Source: an uncultured Collinsella sp. (GTDB lineage: Bacteria; Actinomycetota; Coriobacteriia; Coriobacteriales; Coriobacteriaceae). From it: 27,462 bases of DNA. Both the position numbers and the translations under genes were made by a program. The stretch is from NCBI GenBank assembly GCA_902492185.1, contig CABUKY010000012.1:1-27462 (forward strand). The letters are read 5' to 3'. Below the pieces are notes generated by a model. The model had not been told where the DNA came from. It worked only from the letters and a program-made list of their open reading frames with translations, and searched no databases. Position 1 is the first letter of the stretch, and each line of letters opens with the position of its first letter. This document shows positions 1-11,413 of this stretch, one piece after another.

Positions 1-3296
<3,296 letters not shown>

Positions 3297-3297
3297 G

Positions 3298-4743
3298 TTA
3301 GTTCTCCTCGGTCTCGGTCGCAGCGGAACCATTGTCGGCAAAGTTCCAGCCCTGCAGGCGGTCCTTCGCGGTGTCGATGTCCAGGTAGTTCTCCTCGCCG
3401 TCCATGAGTCGCGTAAAGGCAGTAAAGAGATAGTGGGCATCGGTGGGTCCGGGCGAGGCCTCGGGGTGGTACTGCACCGAGAAGCACGGCGCGTCGAGCA
3501 GCTGGATGCCCTCGGCGGTGCCGTCGTTGAGGTTCACATGCGTCAGGCGAATGCGGCCGAAGCGCTCGTTCATCACGACTGGCGCGATGCCGCGGCGCAC
3601 CCAGACGCGCAGATCCCCATCGGCCGCATGCTCGGTCTCGCCGCCGGAAAGCTCGGGGACAAGCTTGCCCAAGCTGGGGAACAGCAGACCAAAGCCATGG
3701 TTTTGCGCGGTAATCTCCACGCGACGGCTTACCAGGTTCATGACCGGCTGGTTGCCACCGCGGTGACCGAACTTAAGCTTTTCCATCTGAGCGCCGCAGG
3801 CCAGGTTGATCATCTGGTGACCAAGACAAATACCAAAGACCGGCACCTTGCCGATCAGCTGCTGCACCTGCTCGTAGGTCTCCACCACGGCGTCGGGGTC
3901 GCCGGGACCATTGGACAAAAAGACACCGTCGGGATTCATGTCGAGCACCTGCTGGGCGGGCGTATCCCACGGCACGACGGTAAGGTCGCAGCCGGCGCGG
4001 ACCAGACCCTCCAGAATGCCGCGCTTCACACCGCAGTCGTAGGCGACCACTTTGTGACGGGCAGGAGCGGCAGCCGTAAGCGCAAAGTCATGCGTGGCAG
4101 GCAGGTCGGCGGCCACAAACTCGTGAGGTACGGGGCAACTTACGGTCTTGACCAGGTTCTCGCCTACCAGCGTGGGCGCAGCGGCCAGACGCTCGGCAAG
4201 CTCGTCGACGTCGAAGATCTCGGTCGAAATAATGCCCATCTTGGAACCATTGTCGCGCAGGTGGCGCACCAGGGCGCGAGTGTCGACACCCTCGATAGCG
4301 ACGATGCCGTGAGCGCGCAGGTACTCCGGCACGCTGACGGCCGAGCGCCAGTTAGAAGGCGTGGCGCACATGTCGCGAACGATCATGCCGCGCATGGCCG
4401 GAGCGCTCGCAGGGCGCACGGCGTCGCCGGGGAAGGCCGACTGGACGTCGGTCTCGTCGATACCGTAGTTGCCGATCTGCGGATAGGTCATGGTTACGAT
4501 TTGGCCGGCATAACTCGGGTCGGTCATGACCTCAAAGTAGCCCTCGAGCGAGGTGTTGAAGCAAACTTCGCCGGTCGCGGTGCCCTCGGCGCCGCATGCA
4601 CGTCCATAAAAAATGGTCCCATCCTCAAGATACAGGATGCAGGGACCGCAGGTGCCCTTGCTGGTTTTGGCCAGCATACGCTGGCAAAGCTCGCTGGGCG
4701 CGAAGGTGCGGGCGGCAGCGCCCGCGGTATGGTTGTTCGCCAT
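3298..4743 (-). CDS. carA: Carbamoyl-phosphate synthase small (glutaminase) subunit
   Basis: Glutamine amidotransferase subunit that hydrolyses glutamine and channels ammonia to CarB. The N-terminal CPSase small-chain domain reads YLEDGTIFYGRACG and NTSLEGYFEVMTDPSY. The C-terminal class I amidotransferase domain has the nucleophile cysteine in VFGICLGHQ and the catalytic His/Glu in SVQYHPEASPGP. Length is 481 aa. That is longer than the usual 360-380 because of a loop after the NHGFG motif (around LLFPSLGKLVPELSGGETEH) and a C-terminal tail. An ATG seven codons upstream is in frame, but the start at 4743 is chosen because AAGGAG lies 4 nt before it. A PyrR-type hairpin sits directly before that ribosome binding site. 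First gene of carAB. Confidence 0.97.
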   Translation of the reverse strand: MANNHTAGAAARTFAPSELCQRMLAKTSKGTCGPCILYLEDGTIFYGRACGAEGTATGEVCFNTSLEGYFEVMTDPSYAGQIVTMTYPQIGNYGIDETDVQSAFPGDAVRPASAPAMRGMIVRDMCATPSNWRSAVSVPEYLRAHGIVAIEGVDTRALVRHLRDNGSKMGIISTEIFDVDELAERLAAAPTLVGENLVKTVSCPVPHEFVAADLPATHDFALTAAAPARHKVVAYDCGVKRGILEGLVRAGCDLTVVPWDTPAQQVLDMNPDGVFLSNGPGDPDAVVETYEQVQQLIGKVPVFGICLGHQMINLACGAQMEKLKFGHRGGNQPVMNLVSRRVEITAQNHGFGLLFPSLGKLVPELSGGETEHAADGDLRVWVRRGIAPVVMNERFGRIRLTHVNLNDGTAEGIQLLDAPCFSVQYHPEASPGPTDAHYLFTAFTRLMDGEENYLDIDTAKDRLQGWNFADNGSAATETEEN

Positions 4744-4747
4744 AATT

Positions 4748-4772
4748 CTCCTTCCCGGTCTCACAGGACCGG
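4748..4772 (-). promoter_or_regulatory. PyrR-binding-loop-like RNA hairpin abutting the carA ribosome binding site
   Basis: On the RNA, CCGGUC-CUGUGA-GACCGG forms a perfect 6-bp hairpin (4755-4772) one base before the carA Shine-Dalgarno AAGGAG (4748-4753). The 14 bases GGUCCUGUGAGACC match the published PyrR binding-loop consensus ARUCCNGNGAGGYU at 11 positions, including the whole UCCNGNGAG core. In actinobacteria PyrR is known to repress pyr genes by binding such a loop next to the ribosome binding site rather than through a terminator. No terminator hairpin is seen here, so translational repression by PyrR plus UMP is inferred. Confidence 0.7.
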
Positions 4773-4801
4773 CTTAAAGGTGTGTAGTTAGGCCTCGCGG
4801 T

Positions 4802-4878
4802 ATTGTAACCGCAAGCATGCCTCATGGCGTTAATTTCATCGAAATGTTTACGAAATGATAATTATGACTTTCTATGCA
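4802..4878 (-). promoter_or_regulatory. Candidate carAB promoter with ARG-box-like operator
   Basis: A -10-like TACAAT (4802-4807) has no convincing -35 element upstream. At 4865-4878 the minus strand reads TGCATAGAAAGTCA, 11 of 14 matches to the ArgR consensus TGAATWWWWATTCA. It is next to the 8-bp palindrome ATAATTAT (4858-4865). The region is markedly AT-rich compared with its surroundings. Control of carAB by arginine as well as pyrimidines would be expected where one enzyme serves both pathways, but this is inference from motif matching. Confidence 0.35.
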
Positions 4879-4903
4879 TAATGTTTTTTAATCCCCGTCC
4901 CAG

Positions 4904-4940
4904 AAAAATCATCCCGCGGGGCTTGTGGCTCACGCGGGAT
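4904..4940 (-). terminator. Rho-independent terminator after the 321-aa membrane protein gene
   Basis: ATCCCGCG (4911-4918) and CGCGGGAT (4933-4940) form a perfect 8-bp stem, extended by further G-C pairs towards the loop. On the minus strand the stem is followed by GATTTTTC (U5 tract at 4904-4908). It lies 10 bp after the stop of the membrane protein gene and isolates it from carAB. Confidence 0.85.
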
Positions 4941-4949
4941 GATGGCGTC

Positions 4950-5915
4950 TTATTTTTTCTTGTCCTGCTCCAGCAGTTCGGACGGTGTGCGATCGGGCTT
5001 GCCGCCGCGGAAAATCTCGCGGCCATGCAGACGATGTTCCAGGTCACGTTCGTCCTTTTCCTCGTCAATCTTGGTCTGGCTCACCACCGGGTCCTCAATC
5101 AACGACGACACCGAGTTCACCTGCTTCTGAATGCGCTCGGCGATGGTGTCATCCATACTCACGATGCGCATCTTCCAGTCGATACTCGTGGCGTTGGATG
5201 AGCTCTTGGTCCACACGAACGTCAAAATGGCGCTCTGGTGGCCGCGCGCGGGGAACATGCCAAAGAAGGAATCGTGCTGAATGTTGCTATCCTCGTCGAT
5301 ATAGGCGTGAACGTTATACACCACGCGGTCGATCTTATCGTTGAGCAACGCGTTGGTCGCAAGCGCCGCGGCCTGAATCTGCCCGTTGGACAGCAGCTCG
5401 AGCTCGTTGGCAGACGATGTGTCCAACACCGTCACCTCGACCGTGCCCGTGCGTTCATCGGCTTCATCGACGGTAAAGTCGAGCGGGAACTGCGTAAAGC
5501 CGTTACCCCACTCAAGGCCGCCCTTCAGTGCCGTGGAAACGGTATCCACCGAAACACTCTCGGACAGGTTGGCAGTGTTCAGGCGGCGCATCACGCCGTA
5601 GCCAATCTGCATGCCCACGATCAGTACAAGGATGCCGATGACCACAGCCATAGCGGTCTTCGTAATGGTATGGCTCACCTGCGAGCCCGAAGGGTCGTCC
5701 TCGGACAGCGGGTCGATCTGTTTTGTCTGGCTTGCGCGATCTTCGCTGCGAAGCTGCGCCAGCGCCGCTTTGTCACCGCGCTTGGCCGCGGCCTCCTTCT
5801 CACGCATGCGCTCAGTTCGCTTTTTGGCAAGCGTCGGATCCAAGACGCCGGATGCATCGATTTCGGAGAATAACTCCGTCACTTCTTCCGGAGTCAAAGG
5901 GTTCTTGTCAGCCAT
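4950..5915 (-). CDS. Single-pass membrane protein of unknown function, downstream of ABC exporter
   Basis: 321 aa, family not recognised. Residues 1-80 are charged and cytoplasmic in character, rich in K, R, E and D (KKRTERMREKEAAAKRGDK). One hydrophobic segment at about 88-108 (MAVVIGILVLIVGMQIGYGV) is followed by a roughly 210-residue soluble domain with alternating beta-like segments, and a charged tail (EEKDERDLEHRLHGREIF). The positive residues before the helix suggest the C-terminal domain is outside. The ATG at 5915 has AGGAAG 5 nt upstream. Only 19 bp separate it from the ABC transporter gene and it ends at a strong terminator, so the two are very probably co-transcribed. A role as accessory or substrate-handling partner of the exporter is only a guess. 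Confidence 0.85.
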   Translation of the reverse strand: MADKNPLTPEEVTELFSEIDASGVLDPTLAKKRTERMREKEAAAKRGDKAALAQLRSEDRASQTKQIDPLSEDDPSGSQVSHTITKTAMAVVIGILVLIVGMQIGYGVMRRLNTANLSESVSVDTVSTALKGGLEWGNGFTQFPLDFTVDEADERTGTVEVTVLDTSSANELELLSNGQIQAAALATNALLNDKIDRVVYNVHAYIDEDSNIQHDSFFGMFPARGHQSAILTFVWTKSSSNATSIDWKMRIVSMDDTIAERIQKQVNSVSSLIEDPVVSQTKIDEEKDERDLEHRLHGREIFRGGKPDRTPSELLEQDKKK

Positions 5916-5934
5916 AAACTTCCTGTCATATCAA

Positions 5935-7707
5935 TCAGTCGAGCTCGTGCGCACGCGCACCTTCGAACTGCATTCGATAGTAACGGGCATAGGTGCCGCC
6001 ACGGGCGAGAAGCTCCTCGTGCGTGCCACGCTCCACAACGCGACCATGCTCAACGGTCGCAATCTCATCGGCATGCTTAATGGTAGAAAGGCGGTGGGCG
6101 ATGATAATCGTGGTGCGGCCGCGTGCCAGCTCTTCGAGCGACGCCTGCACCGCCTCCTCGCTCTCGTTATCCAAAGCACTCGTCGCCTCGTCCAAAATCA
6201 GGATCTTGGGGTTCTTGAGAAACACGCGCGCGATGGCAACGCGCTGCTTCTGTCCGCCCGAAAGACGGCTGCCGCGCTCGCCCACGACCGTGTCATAGCC
6301 CTGTGGAAGCGACTCGATAAAGGCATCGATGTTGGCGCGACGGGCCGCCTCGGCGATCTCTTCCGCCGTAGCGCCCGGCTTGCCGTAGGCGATGTTCTCG
6401 CCAATCGTACCGTCAAACAGATAGACATCCTGCTGCACCAGGCCGATGGCGCGACGCAGGCTCTGCTGCGTCACATCACGCACGTCCTGGCCGTCGATGC
6501 TAATGGATCCGGCAGCCACGTCATAAAAGCGCGGCAACAGCGAACAGGTCGTGGACTTGCCACCGCCCGAAGGGCCAACCAAAGCGATGGTCTGCCCGGG
6601 CTTGATGGACAGATCCATATGGTCGATAACGGGACGCTCGTCGGCATCGCCCTCGCCCAGCTCAACGTCCTCGTAGTTAAAGCACACGTCGTGATACTCC
6701 ACGGCGCCGGCAGTCACCTGCAGATCCGTGGCGCCCGGCTTGTCCTGGATATCCGGCGCGGTCGAGAGCACCTCGTCCATACGCTTAAAGCCGGCGATAG
6801 CCTTCTGATACGTTTCGGCCGAATTGACGAGCGTCTCAAGCGGCGTGCAGAACAGCGAAATATAGAGTGCAAAGGTCGCCATATCGACCGCCTGCAGCTG
6901 TCCCTGGGCGACCAGCCAGCCGCCCAGCAGCACCACGATCACATAGAGCACACCCGAGAGCAGGCCATACGTCGCGGTATAGACGCCCATGGCGTGATAC
7001 ATGTTCTCCTTGGACGAAAGATAGCGATTGTTTGAGGCGCGGAACTTGAAGCGTTCGGTCTCCTCATTGGCAAAGCTCTTGACCACACGCATGCCCGCCA
7101 GCGAATCCTGCAGCTGCGCATTGATGCCGCTGATTTTTTTGCGGTTGTCGCTAAAGACCTCGCGCATGCGCATGTTCTGCCAAAACATGATGACCGCAAA
7201 CGCCGCCGTCACCACGGCCATGGCGAGCGCCAGCACCGGGGCAATGGTAAAGAGGATCACAAATGAGCCGATGATCTCGATGCCGCAGATGATGATCCAC
7301 TCGGGCACGTGGTGCGCCGCCTCGCAGATATCGAACAGGTCGTTGACCACGCGGCTCATCATGTCGCCCGAGCTGTTGCGGTCGAAGTATGCAAAGCTAA
7401 AGCGCTCATACTGGTCGAACAGGTCCTCGCGCATTTTGGACTCCATACGCGCGCCCATCACGTGACCCCAATAGCTCACAAAGTAGCGGCAGGCGCAGCG
7501 GACGGCATACATCAGCACCAAGCCCACCGCGATCATGCCGAGCGTCTGCATAATGGCAGCCTGACCCTGAGTAAATAGCCCACCGGTCAAATTGCGCAGG
7601 ATAATGGGGAACGCCAGGTCAATGGCGGCAAGCACCAGAGCACAAACAGTATCAGCAACAAAAAGCCCCATCTGGGGCTTGTAATAAGACAAAAACCTCT
7701 TCAGCAT
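5935..7707 (-). CDS. ABC exporter half-transporter (fused permease and ATPase)
   Basis: 590 aa, with an N-terminal type-1 exporter membrane domain (six helices, about residues 15-315) fused to a nucleotide-binding domain (about 335-580). Walker A is GPSGGGKST, the signature LSGGQKQRVAIARV, Walker B ILILDEATSALD, and the switch histidine IAHRLST. All are intact, so an active homodimer or heterodimer is expected. Family members of this MsbA/LmrA/multidrug type export lipids, drugs or peptides; the substrate cannot be read here. The start at 7707 (MLKRFLSYYKP) matches the usual family N terminus and has AGGUGAU, seven bases complementary to the 16S 3' end. An in-frame ATG at 7806 with GAGGAGGG 6 nt upstream would add 33 basic residues, so initiation at one or both sites is possible. 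The leader is highly structured. Confidence 0.93.
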   Translation of the reverse strand: MLKRFLSYYKPQMGLFVADTVCALVLAAIDLAFPIILRNLTGGLFTQGQAAIMQTLGMIAVGLVLMYAVRCACRYFVSYWGHVMGARMESKMREDLFDQYERFSFAYFDRNSSGDMMSRVVNDLFDICEAAHHVPEWIIICGIEIIGSFVILFTIAPVLALAMAVVTAAFAVIMFWQNMRMREVFSDNRKKISGINAQLQDSLAGMRVVKSFANEETERFKFRASNNRYLSSKENMYHAMGVYTATYGLLSGVLYVIVVLLGGWLVAQGQLQAVDMATFALYISLFCTPLETLVNSAETYQKAIAGFKRMDEVLSTAPDIQDKPGATDLQVTAGAVEYHDVCFNYEDVELGEGDADERPVIDHMDLSIKPGQTIALVGPSGGGKSTTCSLLPRFYDVAAGSISIDGQDVRDVTQQSLRRAIGLVQQDVYLFDGTIGENIAYGKPGATAEEIAEAARRANIDAFIESLPQGYDTVVGERGSRLSGGQKQRVAIARVFLKNPKILILDEATSALDNESEEAVQASLEELARGRTTIIIAHRLSTIKHADEIATVEHGRVVERGTHEELLARGGTYARYYRMQFEGARAHELD

Positions 7708-7853
7708 AATCACCTTACGCGGTTTTACCAAACCGCGTTTCGTCTCGACGCTGCAAGTGCTCCATTTGGACAATCTGGCCTTCAATCGTCGGTCGCGTAT
7801 ATCCATACGCTTCCCTCCTCTTTTAGGCCACCTTGTCTCAAATGGAGCACTTT
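7708..7853 (-). promoter_or_regulatory. Highly structured leader of the ABC exporter gene with two ribosome binding sites
   Basis: Long inverted arms pair as three stacked helices on the RNA: 7839-7852 with 7755-7768 (14 bp, AAGTGCTCCATTTG), 7833-7837 with 7769-7773 (5 bp), and 7825-7830 with 7776-7781 (6 bp, TGGCCT). Enclosed are a perfect Shine-Dalgarno GAGGAGGG (7813-7820) and an ATG (7804-7806) inside the hairpin GCGTAT-GGAT-ATACGC (7795-7810). A second hairpin, ACGCGGTTT-GGTA-AAACCGCGT (7717-7738), directly touches the proximal ribosome binding site AGGTGAT. The upper ATG is in frame with the transporter with no stop between. A riboregulator, a leader-peptide switch or a DNA operator are all possible. 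The sequence shows only the pairing and the two start sites. Confidence 0.55.
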
Positions 7854-7891
7854 CGCTGACTTACACAAACCTGCGGGATCATCCCCGCTCG

Positions 7892-8587
7892 TTAAAGCTC
7901 GGCCCCGCCTAGTCGGTGCGCGATGCTGTCGCAGGCGAGCGCGCCTACGACGGTCTTGGCGTCTTCGATCTTGCCGTCGAGCACGGCGTCAATCAGCTCG
8001 TGCAGCGGCACCAGGTCCACGTTGACAAACTCGTCATCATCGGGGTTGGGCGCATCAAACTCGAGCTTGGTAGCCAAGTAGATGTGGATGATCTCATCGC
8101 AAAAACCGCAGGACGTGACAATCGACGTCAAAAAGCGAATACGACCAGCCTTAAAGCCCGTCTCCTCATGCAGTTCGCGCTTGGCGCAATCGAGCGGGTC
8201 CTCGCCCGGGTCGAGCTTGCCAGCAGGAATCTCGACCGTCACGCGGTCGATGGCGGTGCGGTACTGACGCACCAGTACGATCTTGCCGCTCTCGGTCAGT
8301 GCCACAACGGCCGCCGCACCCGGATGGCGAACGATATCGCGGGCGCTGCGGTGACCGTTGGGCAGCTCAACCTCAAGACGGTGGACGTCGAGAATCTTGC
8401 CCTTCCAGGCGCACTCCTCCGAAAGAATCTTCTCGTGCAGCTCGGCATCGTGCGGGTCGTCGTCGCCCAGCACCAGTGCCGGCTCGTCAGCGACCTCGCC
8501 ACCAGGCTCGCCCTCGGCGTGCCCATACATGCGGCTGTCCTCTTCGACGATCTGCGCGTCCACGAGCTCTTCGTTCTTCTCGTCCAT
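7892..8587 (-). CDS. NUDIX hydrolase, ADP-ribose pyrophosphatase type
   Basis: About 231 aa. The complete NUDIX box is visible: GKLDPGEDP, then REL-H-EE-T-GF, fitting G-x5-E-x7-RE-U-x-EE-x-G-U, and it binds the metal used to split nucleoside diphosphate linkages. The preceding VRQYR and VEIPAGKLDPGE are typical of the ADP-ribose/NDP-sugar pyrophosphatase branch. The first ~60 residues are acidic, poorly conserved-looking and probably flexible, and make it longer than the usual ~180-210 aa. The start at 8587 is preferred over the ATG at 8596 because AGAGGA lies 9 nt before the former but almost touches the latter. It follows purD by 21 bp, suggesting one transcript. Exact substrate unknown. 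Confidence 0.9.
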   Translation of the reverse strand: MDEKNEELVDAQIVEEDSRMYGHAEGEPGGEVADEPALVLGDDDPHDAELHEKILSEECAWKGKILDVHRLEVELPNGHRSARDIVRHPGAAAVVALTESGKIVLVRQYRTAIDRVTVEIPAGKLDPGEDPLDCAKRELHEETGFKAGRIRFLTSIVTSCGFCDEIIHIYLATKLEFDAPNPDDDEFVNVDLVPLHELIDAVLDGKIEDAKTVVGALACDSIAHRLGGAEL

Positions 8588-8608
8588 CCGTCTCATTCCT
8601 CTCGGATT

Positions 8609-9913
8609 TTAGGCATCCCAGGCGTCGCGGCCGCGCAGCGCGCGCAGGCCGATGTCGTGACGCAGGGTCTTGCCCTCAAAATCAATCTTCTCGCAGGCCT
8701 CGTAGGCAAGGTTGCGAGCGTTCTCGAACGTGTCGCCCAGAGCGGTCACGGCAAGCACGCGGCCACCATTGGTCACGAGCTGGCCGTCCACCACGGCGGT
8801 GCCCGCGTGGTACACGGTCACGTTCTCCATGGCCTCGGCATCGGCGATACCGGTGATGACCTTGCCCTTCTCGTAGCTGCCGGGATAGCCCGCGCTCGTC
8901 AGGACAACGGCCACGGCCCACTCGTCACGCCAGTCGAGCTCAATCTGATCGAGCTCGCAGTTGGCACAAGCCAGCATGACCTCGACCAGGTCGTTCTTAA
9001 GGCGCGGCAGCACGACCTGCGTCTCGGGGTCGCCAAAGCGGGCATTGAACTCCAGCACCTTGGGGCCGGCAGGCGTGAGCATAAAGCCACCGTACAGGCA
9101 GCCGCGGTAGTCGATACCCTCGACAGCGAGCTCGGCCACGGTCTGCTCCATGACCTTCACCATCGTGGCGTGCTCCTCGTCAGTCACGATGGGCACCGGG
9201 CTGTAGACGCCCATGCCACCGGTGTTGGGGCCCTTGTCGCCCTCGAGCGCGCGCTTGTGGTCCTGCGAGGTGGCCATGGGGCGAACGGTCTTGCCGTCGG
9301 TAAAGGCCAGCAGCGAGCACTCGGGGCCAACGAGCATCTCCTCGATAACCACGGTGTTGCCGGCATCGCCAAAGGTGCCGCCAAAACACTCGCGCACGGC
9401 CTCCTCGGCCTGCGCAAGCTCGGTTGCCACGATAACGCCCTTGCCCGCGGCAAGGCCGTCGGCCTTGACGACCAGCGGGGCGCCCTGCTCGCGCACGTAG
9501 GCAAGAGCCGAAGCCTCGTCGGTAAACGAGCCGTAGGCCGCCGTAGGGATACCGGCGCGCTCCATGAGCTGCTTGGAGAACAGCTTGGAGCCCTCCATCT
9601 GGGCGCCCTCGGCACCCGGGCCAAAGCAGGGAATACCCGCCGCGCGCACGGCGTCGGCCACGCCCGCCACGAGCGGAGCCTCGGGGCCAATTACCACAAG
9701 TCCGCATCCGTGGCTCTGCGCAAACGCCGCCACGGCCGCAGGATCGCAGTCGTCGAGAACAACGTTCTCGCCGCAGCTCGCGGTGCCGCCGTTGCCCGGC
9801 GCAATGTAGAGCTTGCCGGCGCGCGGTGATGCTGCGAGCTTGGCTGCCAAAGCATGCTCACGGCCGCCGCTGCCCAACAACAGGATGTCGATGGTTTGAG
9901 TGTCCGCCTTCAA
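8609..9913 (-). CDS. purD: Phosphoribosylamine-glycine ligase (GAR synthetase)
   Basis: Second step of purine synthesis: joins glycine to phosphoribosylamine using ATP. The protein is 434 aa, close to the usual 425-430. Visible signatures are the N-terminal LLLGSGGREHALA, the ATP-grasp motif NTGGMGVYSPVP, and the metal/ATP-binding EFNARFGDPETQ. The start is a TTG at 9913 with the strong Shine-Dalgarno AGAGGAGG five bases upstream. The longer frame reaching 10081 would add about 56 residues with no family similarity and would run into purA. It lies downstream of purA with a stem-loop between, and the NUDIX gene follows after 21 bp. Confidence 0.96.
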   Translation of the reverse strand: MKADTQTIDILLLGSGGREHALAAKLAASPRAGKLYIAPGNGGTASCGENVVLDDCDPAAVAAFAQSHGCGLVVIGPEAPLVAGVADAVRAAGIPCFGPGAEGAQMEGSKLFSKQLMERAGIPTAAYGSFTDEASALAYVREQGAPLVVKADGLAAGKGVIVATELAQAEEAVRECFGGTFGDAGNTVVIEEMLVGPECSLLAFTDGKTVRPMATSQDHKRALEGDKGPNTGGMGVYSPVPIVTDEEHATMVKVMEQTVAELAVEGIDYRGCLYGGFMLTPAGPKVLEFNARFGDPETQVVLPRLKNDLVEVMLACANCELDQIELDWRDEWAVAVVLTSAGYPGSYEKGKVITGIADAEAMENVTVYHAGTAVVDGQLVTNGGRVLAVTALGDTFENARNLAYEACEKIDFEGKTLRHDIGLRALRGRDAWDA

Positions 9914-9967
9914 GGGTGCCTCCTCTATGGATGAACGGCCCGCTCCGCGCGAGCCCTTTGCAAGCAA

Positions 9968-10009
9968 ATATACCCCTCGGCCGCCCGTCCGGGCTGCAAA
10001 GGGGTATAT
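9968..10009 (-). terminator. Stem-loop between purA and purD (possible terminator or attenuator)
   Basis: ATATACCCCT (9968-9977) and AGGGGTATAT (10000-10009) are perfect 10-bp inverted arms, with an inner GCCCG-GA-CGGGC hairpin. It begins 22 bp after the purA stop. The bases following on the minus strand (TTGCTTGC) are only weakly U-rich, so termination may be partial and could set the purA to purD ratio. The arms are perfect on both strands, so direction is inferred from position. Confidence 0.5.
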
Positions 10010-10031
10010 CGCAATAACCAAATAGTCCCGA

Positions 10032-11318
<1,287 letters not shown>

Positions 11319-11384
11319 GTTTACTCCTTACATTCATGGACTGTCTACGCGCCACGCCGGCACGCAGAAGCACAAAACATTCCC

Positions 11385-11413
11385 AGTATACCCGTGCAAC
11401 GGGCGCCTGTCCT
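11385..11413 (-). promoter_or_regulatory. Candidate purA promoter
   Basis: On the minus strand AGGACA (11408-11413) and TATACT (11385-11390) are 17 bp apart. The -10 is a 5/6 match and the -35 a 4/6 match. The -35 overlaps the dnaB stop codon. Support is motif-only. Confidence 0.35.

Noticed and set aside
7873..7888. GCGGG/CCCGC hairpin after the NUDIX gene as a terminator
   Set aside because: Short stem with no U tract on the minus strand; too weak to call.
7916..9829. 637-residue plus-strand frame opposite the NUDIX gene and purD
   Set aside because: It spans two unrelated real genes on the other strand, has no ribosome binding site and shows shadow-type composition. The same holds for the plus-strand frames opposite carA, purA, dnaB and typA.
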